A stretch of 35,196 nucleotides of DNA from Saccoglossus kowalevskii (taxonomy: Eukaryota; Hemichordata; Enteropneusta; Harrimaniidae), in assembly GCF_000003605.2 (NCBI RefSeq), contig NW_003118930.1:771865-807060 (forward strand), given 5' to 3'. A model generated the notes under the pieces. The model was not told the origin of the DNA, searched no databases, and was given only the letters and a program-made list of their open reading frames with translations. Numbering within the stretch: position 1 is the stretch's first letter; each line of letters begins with the position of its first letter. This document shows, piece by piece, positions 25,495 to 35,196 of this stretch. Position numbers and translations under genes: made by a program.

Positions 25495-25526
25495 GTCCCC
25501 GTTTCCGGACTGCGTCCGAACGGGAA
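25495..25526 (+). repeat. Strong hairpin closing the satellite block
   Basis: GTCCCCGTTTCCGGAC and GTCCGAACGGGA are near-perfect reverse complements around a 2-3-base loop. The order of satellite, microsatellite and GC-rich hairpin suggests that the whole 24.6-25.5 kb block is one composite element. Confidence 0.7.
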
Positions 25527-26118
25527 CTAATAATCTGTGCTTTATATATTCTCTAAAAGTCACTACGCATGCTGGTATAACAACCTATCCATCATCTGAA
25601 AGTTTAGGCGGATAAGGTAATTCATATGCCGTACAAAAGTTTGTGTCTGAAATTGCCCGATTTTGCTATTGTGTCTTTTTGACAATTAAAAGAATATTTT
25701 TTAACATTTTCAGTCACACAAATTATCTGTAAATAGCACAGGATGTTCATAACGTTGTAAAGGCTGCTACAATATATCATAAAGTCGTGTACGTACAGCT
25801 TGTAGCAACCGTACACATTGATGTGATGGCGGTGTACTTTTATCAGTCCAGGCTCCCAACGCCTTGCACACTATACAGACCTGTGTTTCGCAATAATGTC
25901 AATATTTTACATTTCAATTTCCACCAATTTGACGTACACCGCAAGCATGCATGAGTGTCCGTGAAATGATATTTGTAACTAGATTTGAGTAGTCGACATC
26001 AAAACAAATAAATCATATACCACAGATTTGTAGAGAGAATATGTTGCAAACAACTTAAGGTAGTAATGCATGAGAGATTTTATTTCGTGGAAATAAATGA
26101 ATCGGATCATTTATAATT

Positions 26119-26190
26119 GTAACATATAGGATCCGTGGTACATCGTGGCCATTCCAGGATGTAAACTCGTTCTTACAAATAAATAAATAC
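26119..26190 (+). repeat. Left terminal inverted repeat
   Basis: Left arm of the element; it includes the 20-bp block ATCCGTGGTACATCGTGGCC shared exactly with the right arm. Confidence 0.75.
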
Positions 26191-27003
26191 AACATTAGTA
26201 TATTAGGCCCATTTTATATGATATTTCAATCGTGTGCATGAGACGCAAAACTTAATATATTGCCAAATATTGTGATTTTATATTTGTTTGCATGAGATAG
26301 CAAATTTAGTATTTTTTGGCAAATGTTTAATTCATTATCAGTATCAGTGTGTTTAAATTTACGCGAATTAACATTATGGCATTTTACGTCTGCCAAATAA
26401 CGGCCAAATAAATACGTGGAATCATTAATTACTAAGGACCTGGCGTAGAATTTGAAAATTACTCCAAATAAACAAATTTCCAATTCGGGAACAGGATAAT
26501 ACATGTAGTATATTTGGTTATTGGTGAAATAGTAGGGCGCCACCAGACGGTCTGGCTTAGCAAGTGCGTCGTGTTTCTCTCATGAAGTTGACGCTGATTG
26601 TACACAAAGGAAGCCGCTCATCCCGCCATTGGATGGCGGCACATCGTGTATGACGTGTTTACAAAGGACGTGCAGATGATCCGTGGTTCATCGTGATCAA
26701 TAATAAAATGATTGATTGTCCAACTGTGGGCGTGTCTTTTATTTCTGTGCTAAATGTGCAACACCAAAGTCCCGCCATTTATTTCTCATGGTTGTTCAAC
26801 CATAGTCGTCTGCACTAGTATCGCGAGTTCTAAGTTTGGTTTACTAAGTGTTTACTATGTTGGTAAAACCGCGCAAATTCATTTTACCGCCACTTTACAG
26901 CGGTTTTCACACAGACACCAGTTAATTCCGTTACCCAATGGCTGAAGCAATTTCACATCGACCAGACACGCCCCAAAACAGATGACGAGATTTGACAGGA
27001 TCG

Positions 27004-27030
27004 GCCAATGCGCATGCGTATAAAACAGCT
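27004..27030 (+). promoter_or_regulatory. Promoter-like core: CCAAT box, NRF1-like site, TATA box
   Basis: GCCAATG is followed directly by CGCATGCG (NRF1-like palindrome) and then TATAAAAC at 27019. All fall within 25 bp, inside the TIR element close to its right end. No coding exon was found downstream. It may be a relic of element transcription or chance in a CpG-richer core. Confidence 0.3.
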
Positions 27031-27210
27031 GGTACTATTATCCTAATTTCCTAATAACTTAATTTGCACTCGTACAATGCAAAATACATATTTGATTAGG
27101 TTGGTTGGCCATCAAGTACCATCCTATGGCACCCAATTCATATATCACCAATACCATAGTACAGATTTATGTTAACAACGAGTCAAAAATAAGACTAATA
27201 TACTAAATTT

Positions 27211-27281
27211 TTATTTAATTAATTGTAAGAATGAGATTACATTGTGAAATGGCCACGATGTACCACGGATCATATAGTTAC
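27211..27281 (-). repeat. Right terminal inverted repeat
   Basis: Reverse complement of the left arm, with scattered substitutions and small indels toward the interior. Confidence 0.75.
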
Positions 27282-29140
27282 CGGAAGGACAACATATGTA
27301 AAATGTTGACCGAACCATACGTGCCAACACCTTGTTTCAAATAAACAATTTCACAACTGCATTATATTGATTCATTGACAGGACATCTTCGTACTGGATG
27401 CCGGCAAAGAAATGGAATATTATTTTATTCTGATTAAATTTAGATCAAATAGGTGGCAATCACAATACATGTAATATGCGAAACAATTCCTTACAAAGTC
27501 AGTGACTTGTAAGATGGTTGTCATTTATATGCAGTACTAGTATATACATTCGCTTTGATATTATATGACAGCGCAACTAATTCTACTTATGTCTTACTGG
27601 TGATGTGCACCTTAATTCTCGTGTTCAATTACACTTCATTCATTCATTCAATAATGATGGATGAGCCAGAGATGCGGCAGCTTTATTTACAGACGTAGAT
27701 AGAACACAGTGTTACATTGCACGTTATACCAGGGTGATCTGTTACTAGTTGTGATTGTCCTTGTTATCTTATGTCTGCCACCCAGAAAAAAAAACAAAGG
27801 TAAAATCCCTATACTTTATATTGCGGGGAAATGTTCTGGAAACATGTGTCCGAAAGCAATGCAGTACCAGCACAACGAAAGTTTCTGAATACACTGTTAT
27901 GACATAAAGGCAAAACTACTCTAAGTGAACTTTTAACTATATGAGGTAATTGAACTTGAACGTCTGTTGAGTTTAAGGCTAGACTGACTAACTTCCCACT
28001 GTTTCTCGCTATTTCCTATCTGATTGCACCACCTAAATCACCAATTACTGTCACCGTAACATTGAAGACAACATTTTTCATCTATACTATCGAACCAAGG
28101 GTAAAGATATTTACAAAGTCACCTATAGACGGGCGCCCTCAGACATGATATACTGCAATTGCCTTCTTTCGTTTATGAATATTTGAGCTTGTAAAACACA
28201 GTAATGGAAGATGTATTTGCCTTGCTGCTTTACTTACTTTATGATTTGCCAATGTTTTATGGCGTGCGAATATTACTCTATAATCTTCAACCAAGATTTC
28301 GTTTGATATTAACTGTGCAATGAGTAGATTCATTACACCCAAACGTGTATACTAAAATGCGTAAAAAACAAGCTAAAATATAAAAACAAATGAACCACAA
28401 TATTTAGATATCATACATACGTTACAATTGTTGTACGCGTCATTTCAATGTGTACATCGTGACCTCAGTGTGAGGTTATGCTGATAAGTGCACGGCGTCG
28501 ATACCTGAATTATTACGTCGCTGTGCACGCTGTGTGGTATTTAATCCCGGGACAAAGTAACAGCGAGTGTGACCCGTTCAAATTCAAACTACTCATGTTA
28601 AAAAAGTGTTTTAAAATATGATACTGACAGATTATTTTTCGCACTAGCTTTACTTATTAAAAAAATTAAGAACAGAAACCGTCACTTTGTCAAGTGGATC
28701 GAAACAATATATATGAAACTTACACAGTTCACTTGAGCGTTGGATATGTACATGCTTTAGTACACGTAGGTAGGTACTTTACATGATATATAGTCAGTCT
28801 AGAAGTAGGTAATGGATGTCGAAAACTACCGTTAAGGTCAAGAGTCTGGTGGACAGTTTACAGTTATTTGAATATGTCTTGAATATGTCTCGACACGAGT
28901 AGATAGGAATGGAATGTGCGCTACGAAGGGCACGGTCCGGTAAATATAGCACTGATACAGCACTGAGTAGGGATCAAAGTGCGCCAGTCCAGGGGAATGA
29001 ATGATTGCTCTTACTAAAAAAATGGACTCAGTCACTGTATTTAGAACTCCACGCATGTGTATTGAAGAAACGCTCATACTAGTGATTCCTTGCTTTCAAT
29101 GGATATCAAAGGGATATTTTAAATTAAAAAATAATATGTT
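27282..29140. other. Intergenic stretch, no gene supported
   Basis: AT-rich. A short internal duplication TTGAATATGTC occurs at about 28868-28890. A 67-codon minus-strand frame at 28139-28342 contains an isolated stretch bounded by AG and gtaagt (about 28308-28238), but nothing chains to it. Confidence 0.45.
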
Positions 29141-29785
29141 TTAAAAATATGGTGTAATTTTGCACGTACGTGTACATACAAGTATAGCAACGTAGTATGC
29201 TATTACTTTCTTGCCTTGATGTCTAACAACCAACGTCAATATATTATCTCCTCGCATATAATTAGGGATGAATCGGTGCGTCGTCTGTGGCGTCCCATTT
29301 CTCCTGATTGTTGCTTTGCCAATAACAAACTTGTTGTATGTTCTGACATTTTGTTTAACTTTAATGTATTTATGACGTTTAGCTTTAGTTTCGAGCAGAG
29401 ACGGCAAACTATGAGACAGATAAGTGACAAATACGCACGTAGTCAACCTGTGGCTCGATGAGCGGTAGTAGCGGACGAAATAACGCAATTTAGAATATAT
29501 CGTAGATATGCAGACGTCTGAAATTGTCACAAAGCTATATAATCTGAAGGTAACCAGAGAGACATACGTGTGGTGCATGTTATGGTAGTCATGCACCATA
29601 CAAAGACGTGACCCCGTGACCCCGATATACATAGGCGTGAATGTGTGAGAGGTAAATTTATTACAACTGGTAATATGCCCCTCCGCCATTGAAGTGAACG
29701 TAGTGATTGGATGAACACATAATTTCAACACTTTCGAGTAGAACGCAAATACGTCTTGTTTTTTCCACGTTTCTCCATTTTCCAA
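29141..29785 (-). CDS. Hypothetical open frame, 214 codons, no recognised family
   Basis: This is the longest uninterrupted frame in the window. The nominal first codon is TTG. The first ATG in frame is at 29689, leaving about 182 residues that begin MAEGHITSCN. Upstream, the frame opens just after a tttatag, which would serve as a splice acceptor, so it could be a 3'-terminal exon. The product is basic, Tyr/His/Thr-rich, with no signal peptide, clear membrane helix or motif that I know. At about 38-40% GC a frame this long is uncommon by chance but not impossible in 35 kb. Coding status is unproven. Confidence 0.2.
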   Translation of the reverse strand: MENGETWKKQDVFAFYSKVLKLCVHPITTFTSMAEGHITSCNKFTSHTFTPMYIGVTGSRLCMVHDYHNMHHTYVSLVTFRLYSFVTISDVCISTIYSKLRYFVRYYRSSSHRLTTCVFVTYLSHSLPSLLETKAKRHKYIKVKQNVRTYNKFVIGKATIRRNGTPQTTHRFIPNYMRGDNILTLVVRHQGKKVIAYYVAILVCTRTCKITPYF

Positions 29786-30030
29786 TTCGATGACCTATAA
29801 ATATTGAATGCGCTTACATAGCAATGTCATGTACGTTTCAACTTTATTTACACAAACTTAATTTTGTTGAAATCCTGTGCCGACTTTTGCAACGTGTGAC
29901 CTCGTCACAATGTAGGTTAACCTCGCATTGCATTGGAGTTGGGGCAATGACGCTATTTTTTTTTCTATGAACAATAATAGTGACGTCACGTTTGTTTAGT
30001 TTGTTTTAGGATCAATTATTTGCTAGTTTG

Positions 30031-30052
30031 TTAATTGTTAACTAACAATTAA
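30031..30052 (+). repeat. Perfect 22-bp inverted repeat
   Basis: TTAATTGTTA, AC, TAACAATTAA: ten-base perfect arms with a two-base centre, 340 bp upstream of the cadherin-like start codon. It could be a homeodomain-type dimer site (TAATTG halves) or chance in AT-rich DNA. Confidence 0.6.
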
Positions 30053-30098
30053 TGTTTTACTATGATACGCACAGCATCACTGCAGCGAATGTAGCCAT

Positions 30099-30387
30099 AT
30101 TATATAGGTGTGTCGCAGAGTTGCTCTAACTTGAAGTCTGGTATTTTAGCAGCTTTCTTCTACCTGAACACTCGGATCATTGGTAAAAATTGGCATACCA
30201 CATTTAGTGAGTGGACTAATGTTAAATGTAGTCGGTAGCTACGCGATATACACTGTTATCTCAGAAGGAAATCAATAGCCGCGGGCGGCTGGTGTTTAGC
30301 GTTTTGAGTCATCCGGCTCAATGTTATTTCAATACCGGACATTACAGTCGAATAACTCAATGTTTTATCATATAATTGTAGATCAAA
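30099..30387 (+). promoter_or_regulatory. Probable promoter and 5' UTR of the cadherin-like gene
   Basis: TATATAGG at about 30101 could be a TATA box, putting a start site near 30130. In the presumed leader a perfect hairpin AGCCGC/GCGGCT (with GG between arms) lies at 30277-30290. An upstream ATG at 30321 opens a frame that overlaps the main start codon in a different frame and ends at the exon 1-2 junction, which could lower translation. The transcript start is inferred. Confidence 0.3.
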
Positions 30388-30427
30388 ATGAAGTTTTTGG
30401 GAAGCAGTTGCTGTTATATTTTCAGTT
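30388..30427 (+). CDS. Cadherin-like gene exon 1 (start codon)
   Basis: ATG in a strong context (aaaATGA, A at -3), 13 codons plus one base, donor gtaagt. It encodes MKFLGSSCCYIFS, the n-region of the signal peptide. Confidence 0.7.
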
Positions 30428-33400
30428 GTAAGTATTTACTAAGTTAAATAAGATCAGTGTCTACTACGGGAAGTAGTAATATCATTGTTACTTGGGATTT
30501 TGATTATATAACCCCTTATTTCCTTCACTTCGATTTGACATTAAATTAATTTGGAAACGTACATAATTTGATTTGTAAATTTAAATATGCAAAATCAAGT
30601 TATATTCTCTCTCGAGTCGAAAGATTTCAGTTTAAATTTAATTACAGATTGCTAACTTAAAGGTGAAAATATAAAATAAATTCTGAACTCATTTAGTTGG
30701 ATGGAGAGTCACAACCCGGAGTTGTTTTCTTATTGATTTATAAAAATACAACAACATAACCTAAATATTGAAAAACTAAATGCCAATTATGTGCATGCAT
30801 ATCAAATTTATAGTTTTATAAGACAAAACATGGTTGTTTATTCACAATCTTTATATGTATATAAAATTAATTAAATTATAATTAACATTTGAAATTGTAT
30901 TTGAAATACTTACATTATTAACATATTATATTCGATAACGTAAATGCATCTCGTTTTATATAGGTAAACAATTTATATATCTGCTTCTGCTAGTTCTTTT
31001 AGCACGACAAGGTATGTGGACATTAAATTCTACTATTCTCTTTTTCTTATAATTCTGAGTTGTCAAATATAAGATATAGTCTGTGCGTCTGACCAGACCA
31101 AGCATGCATTCATGATGTCTGTCCGATATCACAAATCACAATTAGTACAAACCAAGGAAATATACACAATGTTAAATTATACTAAACCCTCGCTTCCCTG
31201 GAATGCCAGAACTGAATAAAATAAAACATGGTGTGTTTATATATCACACATGGTGATTATCCATCCATCCATGTCATTTTGTTTCGCAAATTGTGGGTCA
31301 ATTTGCAATTGTGTTGTAGGTATTGTGTACATATCCTTTTGTGAAAAGCCGCTCACATCCGCACCACAATCAAAAGTGTAACACCACGCACATTCTTCAC
31401 CCACCCCTATATGTGAACATTGTGTTGGTATTATAGCCCGGACGTCCCCCATTGTTTTAAATTGGCGTACTAACCGCGTACATGCAACGAAAGGATTATT
31501 AACTTCGCTATAAGTGAAGAGGAATACAGAGAGTGTAGTAATGTTTGCATCGGTACGAACCAGAACATTCAAAGGGGTAAAGGCTATTCTATGCGATATG
31601 TGATATTGATTATACTCGATTATTATGTGTTGGCCGCGATTGATTACGGATTCAAAAGACTCTTTTATCTTCTGTATATTATTTCTTTTCAAATCACGGA
31701 ATAAAATGTCACATATCCTTGAATGCAACATCAATCAATTACAATCGACGAAAAGGAGTAGAATACATTTTTCGACTCTTAACTGTATTGTCTTAACTTT
31801 ATGTGTGGTATTCTGGAATGTGACAATCGAGTTCTATATATTTATTTCACGTCTTGGTGAAAAAGTTGATGAAAGGTTCTTTGAGCTGTCTAAAATGACA
31901 TACAAGACGTGTGCATTGTTTATGTTAATCTTTAATTCATGGTAACAATAAGACAATTATATTATTATTGTATTACCACACTTTTCATTAGGAGAATCTC
32001 AGTCTTGCAGCTTTATTCCGAACTTCGATATTGCAGCAGAGTACGAAGAGGAATCTGTAGGTAAGAACTCTTTAATATAGTGTGCCAGCAACAATAAATG
32101 CCACTGAAACCCATTCTTGTAGTGTTGGCAAAATACGGCATTTGGTATCCCTCCCTTACACATATTGGCCATGTTTTTCTGTTGTATACCTTTTAACCAT
32201 GAATCGTGCCACGTAAAAGGCACACTTTGATTAGCCATCGTAAATTCGAGGTATCAAAACTCTAGATTGGGATAGAGGGTTGTGTTTTGCACATATGTGA
32301 ATATGTTCAGTGACACTGATTGTTGTGCTAATTCATGAATGTGAATCAACCGATTGTATGTCTTATTTCCCAAGATCTTTCTATACGATTCAAATCAAAC
32401 TCGCTCTACCGATGACAATATACTGAATGGATTAGTTTTGCTATAAATCCTTGACTGATATATTAATATTTGATGAAGATCGAAATACAATTGGAGTTAC
32501 CAATACAAAATATCATTATAATCAACAATTATGTCATTACATTAGTTACACATAATATTATTCGTCATAAATTGATTGGTGTATTATACAATTACGTGCA
32601 TTCTTATTGGTAAATTAATCAACTATTTTTATTAGGTTTGATTAATATTGTAAAATACATGCATGTGTTACATGTTCAAAATTTGTTCCACGATTCACGT
32701 GATTGTAATCAGGTTGCTTTAGGGAACTGAATATTCTGTTTTCTAGGTATAAACTTTCTATGTTCGGATTGCACAGCGGTCGTAATGCAAGTGCATTATT
32801 TTTTCAGGAACTATAATTTATAACTTGTCTTATGTCAGCAACGATGCTACCTCATTTGAAATATTACATGACACTGATTATAACGGATTATTCGTCATAA
32901 ACAGCATATATGTTGTGTGGGGAAAGGTGTACGATCTGGAAAATAGTGTAAGTTTTTACACTCGACTTATGTTGATTAATTTATTACTGTAATCATCGGT
33001 GTTGGTTGATCAGCAAATGACACCATCCCTAATGTATGAGTAATTATTATATTTCGTACTCCGTTTGTAGTAATAATTTAATAAGAGATGAAACCCAAAA
33101 TGCCAAGGCAAACAAGTCTTGGGATTTGTAAATGATCGCGTTCAGTGACGGGGTTATCTAGGCGACATTAAGGTAAAAACGTAAATACAGTGTACCATGA
33201 GATTAATTCAAATATCATTCGAGCGGTCATGAAAAAGAAAAGCATTCCAATTGATTAACTATTGATCTTTGCAAACAAGTCGTTTCGTTCGAGCATTTTT
33301 TGTGGGAAATTTAAGAGTAACAACAATTGCTCTCATAAACAACGCTAGCGCGTCGCTAGTGAAAGCTAGTCTTCAATCGGCACATACAGCGTTGCGGCGC

Positions 33401-34900
33401 GTAGCGCATCAGCAAGTTGTGTATTTCGGCATTGTTTTCCTCAGTTATTTACACTGTTATCATAATTAACTTTACTTGACAAACGGTCAAGAGGTAGTGC
33501 ACAAAACAGGGCGTGTTTGAATGACGTGATTGTGTGATTAATCTGGTGTGTTATACTATTAATAGTATCGTCAATACTTTAAATACTAACGTTCAGGTGG
33601 CTTTTGTTTAACAATTTCCTTTTCAAGATTCACTTACCCAATTGATCTACAAGTTTGATTGTGTTATCTATAAATCATGCACATTTTAATAATTTAGTGA
33701 TTTGACATGGTCTAAGAAGGAAAATCATTATTTGCACCTACATTATTATATATACCATTTTCGAAATGAGAATAGTAATATGAATATTTTAACGTTCAAT
33801 TTAATTTGTTCCCGTACTGTTACAAGTAAATTGCCAAATGTGCCACACCTTTCACTTGAGAATTTTGTCTTAATCGATAACATTGACGAAAATGTTTCGA
33901 TAAAGAGCCATTGCTCGAAACGTCTAGATATTTTTATTAGTTACTTATGGCTACGATTACCAAGTATTATCTACTATATATCATATTTATCAGTCCGAGC
34001 AGCGTTTATTAAATTGTCCTGATCATTGTTAAACGAGATACTGTCAATCAGCCTGATTGATTGTATATATTGTGTCTGAACGATTTTGTATTAGTTTTCC
34101 ATCCATGTGTATAATCGCGGGCTAGATTAAAACTATTGTCGTATCATGGCATTGATACCTTCCAGAAAAGTATCTTGGATTGTTCTCCTCAGATTTTGTA
34201 CTTTTGTGACAATAATTTGGTTTTCTTCATTCTTTTGAGGATCTAAGCATTCTGATTATCACATAACTTTCTCAATGTTTTTTTCCTTCGAAAAATAGCG
34301 AATAACACTTTTTCAGCCTGCATCAAAACCACTAAATACGTAGATCCACAAATTGTTTGTTAGCGTCTGTGTATAATGCTCATTAAAGATTGCAAAGCTA
34401 TATGTGATTCGTCACGCGGGTTGGCTATCATCTTTTATGAATCCCATGTAATATGTATATAGTACATAATCGTATAGAGTGTGTCTGCTTACAGTGGTAA
34501 CGCATTTGCCGTATTGTGTTTTTGAATCTCAAGTTTGTATATATGCCTGTAATTCCATTACTTGCAATTAGGTGATATTCACTGCATGGTGGACGTATTT
34601 GTTCCCAAGGAAGTTCGTAAATTGGTGTTCAGATCATCATTATACTAGGTTTTATTTGAGTGCAGAATTATACTCTACACGTTGTTTGTGATGTTGGGTA
34701 TTTAAATTGCGCATGTTCATCTATTCACTGTGCGGGCGCATTCACTAAACTTTTTCGGGGAAGTTTGACCTCGTTTACCGATTTGCAAGTTTCATATTAA
34801 TATATTTGTGTTTGTGCCTCCTGTAAGTTCAAGATTATCAATTTATTTACAGTGTGACGAAGACCAATTTACCTTGACAATTGTTTGTCAGCCCAACCCG
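30388..34900 (+). CDS. Cadherin-like protein, N-terminal part (signal peptide plus first repeat), runs off the window
   Basis: Five exons (30388-30427, 30964-31011, 31992-32060, 32808-32947, 34853-34900) join in frame, with phases 1, 1, 1, 0, 0 and GT-AG introns, into 115 residues. Residues 1-30 form a signal peptide: Lys at 2 and 15, then a hydrophobic core at 17-27 (FIYLLLLVLLA). Residues 41-111 look like an extracellular cadherin repeat: acidic E48-E50, then S-VGT at 51-54, F69-E-I, G79-LFVIN, a YDLE at 94-97 in the place of the usual LDRE, and a final strand FTLTIVC at 105-111. A sequon is at N58. The canonical linker DxNDNxP is absent in what is visible, so the repeat is diverged. The role would be cell-surface adhesion. 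No exon is over 140 bases, so simple ORF finding misses the gene. The next exon lies beyond, or at, the window edge. Confidence 0.7.
30964..31011 (+). CDS. Cadherin-like gene exon 2 (signal-peptide core)
   Basis: Acceptor ttttatatag, 48 bases, donor gtatgt, phase 1 to 1. It encodes the leucine-rich hydrophobic core of the signal peptide, with cleavage expected near A27-G30. Confidence 0.7.
31237..31731 (-). CDS. Hypothetical open frame inside cadherin-like intron 2, opposite strand
   Basis: 164 codons from ATG at 31731, beginning MLHSRICD. The C-terminal third is Cys-rich (CSHIGVGEECAWCYTFDCG). The composition is protein-like, but no family is recognised. The same frame upstream, to 32238, contains only four stops in about 170 further codons, and the first of them lies in the antisense of exon 3. 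It may be a nested gene, a decayed insertion or a chance frame. Confidence 0.22.
   Translation of the reverse strand: MLHSRICDILFRDLKRNNIQKIKESFESVINRGQHIIIEYNQYHISHRIAFTPLNVLVRTDANITTLSVFLFTYSEVNNPFVACTRLVRQFKTMGDVRAIIPTQCSHIGVGEECAWCYTFDCGADVSGFSQKDMYTIPTTQLQIDPQFAKQNDMDGWIITMCDI
31992..32060 (+). CDS. Cadherin-like gene exon 3
   Basis: Acceptor cttttcattag, 69 bases, donor gtaaga, phase 1 to 1. It encodes the start of the mature protein and the acidic EYEEESV stretch that begins the first repeat. Confidence 0.7.
   Translation, partial: ENLSLAALFRTSILQQSTKRNL
32808..32947 (+). CDS. Cadherin-like gene exon 4 (main part of repeat 1)
   Basis: Acceptor attttttcag, 140 bases, donor gtaagt, phase 1 to 0. 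It encodes GTIIYNLSY through to YDLENS, which carries most of the recognisable repeat pattern (VGT, F-E-I, GLFVIN, DLE). Confidence 0.75.
32948..34852 (+). other. Cadherin-like gene intron 4 (1.9 kb)
   Basis: Mostly AT-rich. A CpG-rich patch at about 33335-33400 contains CTAGCG-CGT-CGCTAG and a run of GCG triplets spaced five bases apart. An open frame of 106 codons at 33702-34022 has no recognisable features and no clear splice sites linking it in phase 0. Confidence 0.5.
34853..34900 (+). CDS. Cadherin-like gene exon 5
   Basis: Acceptor atttatttacag, 48 bases, donor gtaagt, phase 0 to 0. It encodes CDEDQFTLTIVCQPNP, the last strand of the repeat; C100 and C111 could pair. Confidence 0.7.
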
Positions 34901-35196
34901 GTAAGTTTAAATAAATGAATTCCATGTTTTATGTTTTAGCCGCTGGTACCCCTTGTAAATTAGCACATGTTTGTCCGCTAGTCGGTGCTTCCTTTGCCGC
35001 CTATTTTTGGTCATTTTGATTTTATTTGCACTTGTAACTTGATGTGAAAATGATAGATTATGGTTTTACAATATCGTTCTATTTCCTGTTAAATATGTGG
35101 CATATTTTATATTTGTATCCTGTGAGTTTGCATGAACAAACTATAGATATTAATTAATTTCAGTTTTTCTTTTTTAGTCAAACGTTTTACTTTGAA
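34901..35196 (+). other. Start of cadherin-like intron 5; next exon not resolved
   Basis: Two AG acceptors near the edge (after 35163 and after 35177) follow pyrimidine-rich runs. The second would give a stop within six codons in phase 0. The first gives a short Phe-rich read. Neither is convincing, so the next exon probably lies beyond the window. Confidence 0.4.

Larger units (their letters stand above)
26119..27281. mobile_element. Non-autonomous DNA-transposon-like element with about 70-bp terminal inverted repeats
   Basis: The left arm (26119-26190) and the reverse complement of the right arm (27211-27281) match over about 70 bp at roughly 85%. They share GTAAC, then ATCCGTGGTACATCGTGGCC (exact), then TTCTTACAA and an AATAAATA-like tail. 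The interior has no transposase frame. It does carry a third, degenerate copy of the terminal motif at 26676-26700 in the same orientation as the left arm, plus an inner inverted pair GGGCGTGTCT/AGACACGCCC (about 26728 and 26962). No target-site duplication is obvious; a TA duplication inside the ATATA at each end is possible. Confidence 0.7.

Noticed and set aside
25105-25563. 152-codon minus-strand frame
   Set aside because: It lies across the 150-bp satellite and microsatellite, and the peptide repeats with the DNA period.
28238-28308. Possible minus-strand exon between a cattgcacag acceptor and a gtaagt donor
   Set aside because: No partner exon in compatible phase was found on either side.
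28565-28590. GTTCAAATTC resembling a tRNA B box
   Set aside because: Flanking bases do not pair as a T stem and no A box or acceptor stem is present.
33702-34022. 106-codon plus-strand frame in cadherin-like intron 4
   Set aside because: No consensus splice sites join it in phase 0 between exons 4 and 5, and exons 4 and 5 join directly into a coherent repeat.

Overview
This is a eukaryotic, intron-rich, AT-rich window. It carries a multi-exon class A neuropeptide-type GPCR, a secreted cadherin-like first-domain gene with GT-AG introns, decayed LTR and non-LTR retrotransposons, and tandem repeats of a type common in marine invertebrates. That points to an invertebrate animal. An invertebrate deuterostome such as a hemichordate is my best guess, but this is inference from gene style only. 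A 58-base run of N at 14340-14397 shows it is a draft assembly.

Layout. At 1-1300 lies a frameshifted Ty3/Gypsy-type integrase relic. At 2322-9280 on the minus strand is a complete GPCR gene of four coding exons, about 361 residues, with all introns in phase 0; the first intron is 5.6 kb. From 9.3 to 30 kb the DNA is mostly non-coding and repeat-rich. It holds degenerate tandem repeats at 10.7-11.7 kb, an LTR-like G/T-rich block at 13.2-13.7 kb, and a CpG-rich foldback repeat present twice in opposite orientation (14787-14904 and 19645-19754). It also holds a decayed coding-like block with an AAAG microsatellite (15.4-16.8 kb), a LINE reverse-transcriptase tail relic (20.0-20.4 kb), a 150-bp satellite (24.6-25.4 kb) ending in a microsatellite and hairpin, and a 1.16-kb element with about 70-bp terminal inverted repeats (26119-27281).

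At the right end, on the plus strand, five short exons (30388-30427, 30964-31011, 31992-32060, 32808-32947, 34853-34900) splice in frame. They encode the N terminus of a secreted or membrane protein: signal peptide plus a first cadherin-like repeat. The gene runs off the window. None of its exons is long enough to appear as a conventional ORF; it was found by chaining splice sites and phases.

The two genes are convergent with neither neighbour and share no visible operon-like logic: one is a cell-surface neuropeptide receptor, the other a probable adhesion protein. The most unusual items are the inverted CpG-rich palindromic repeat pair, the TIR element carrying a promoter-like core, and a minus-strand frame strikingly poor in stops that runs antisense across an exon of the cadherin-like gene.
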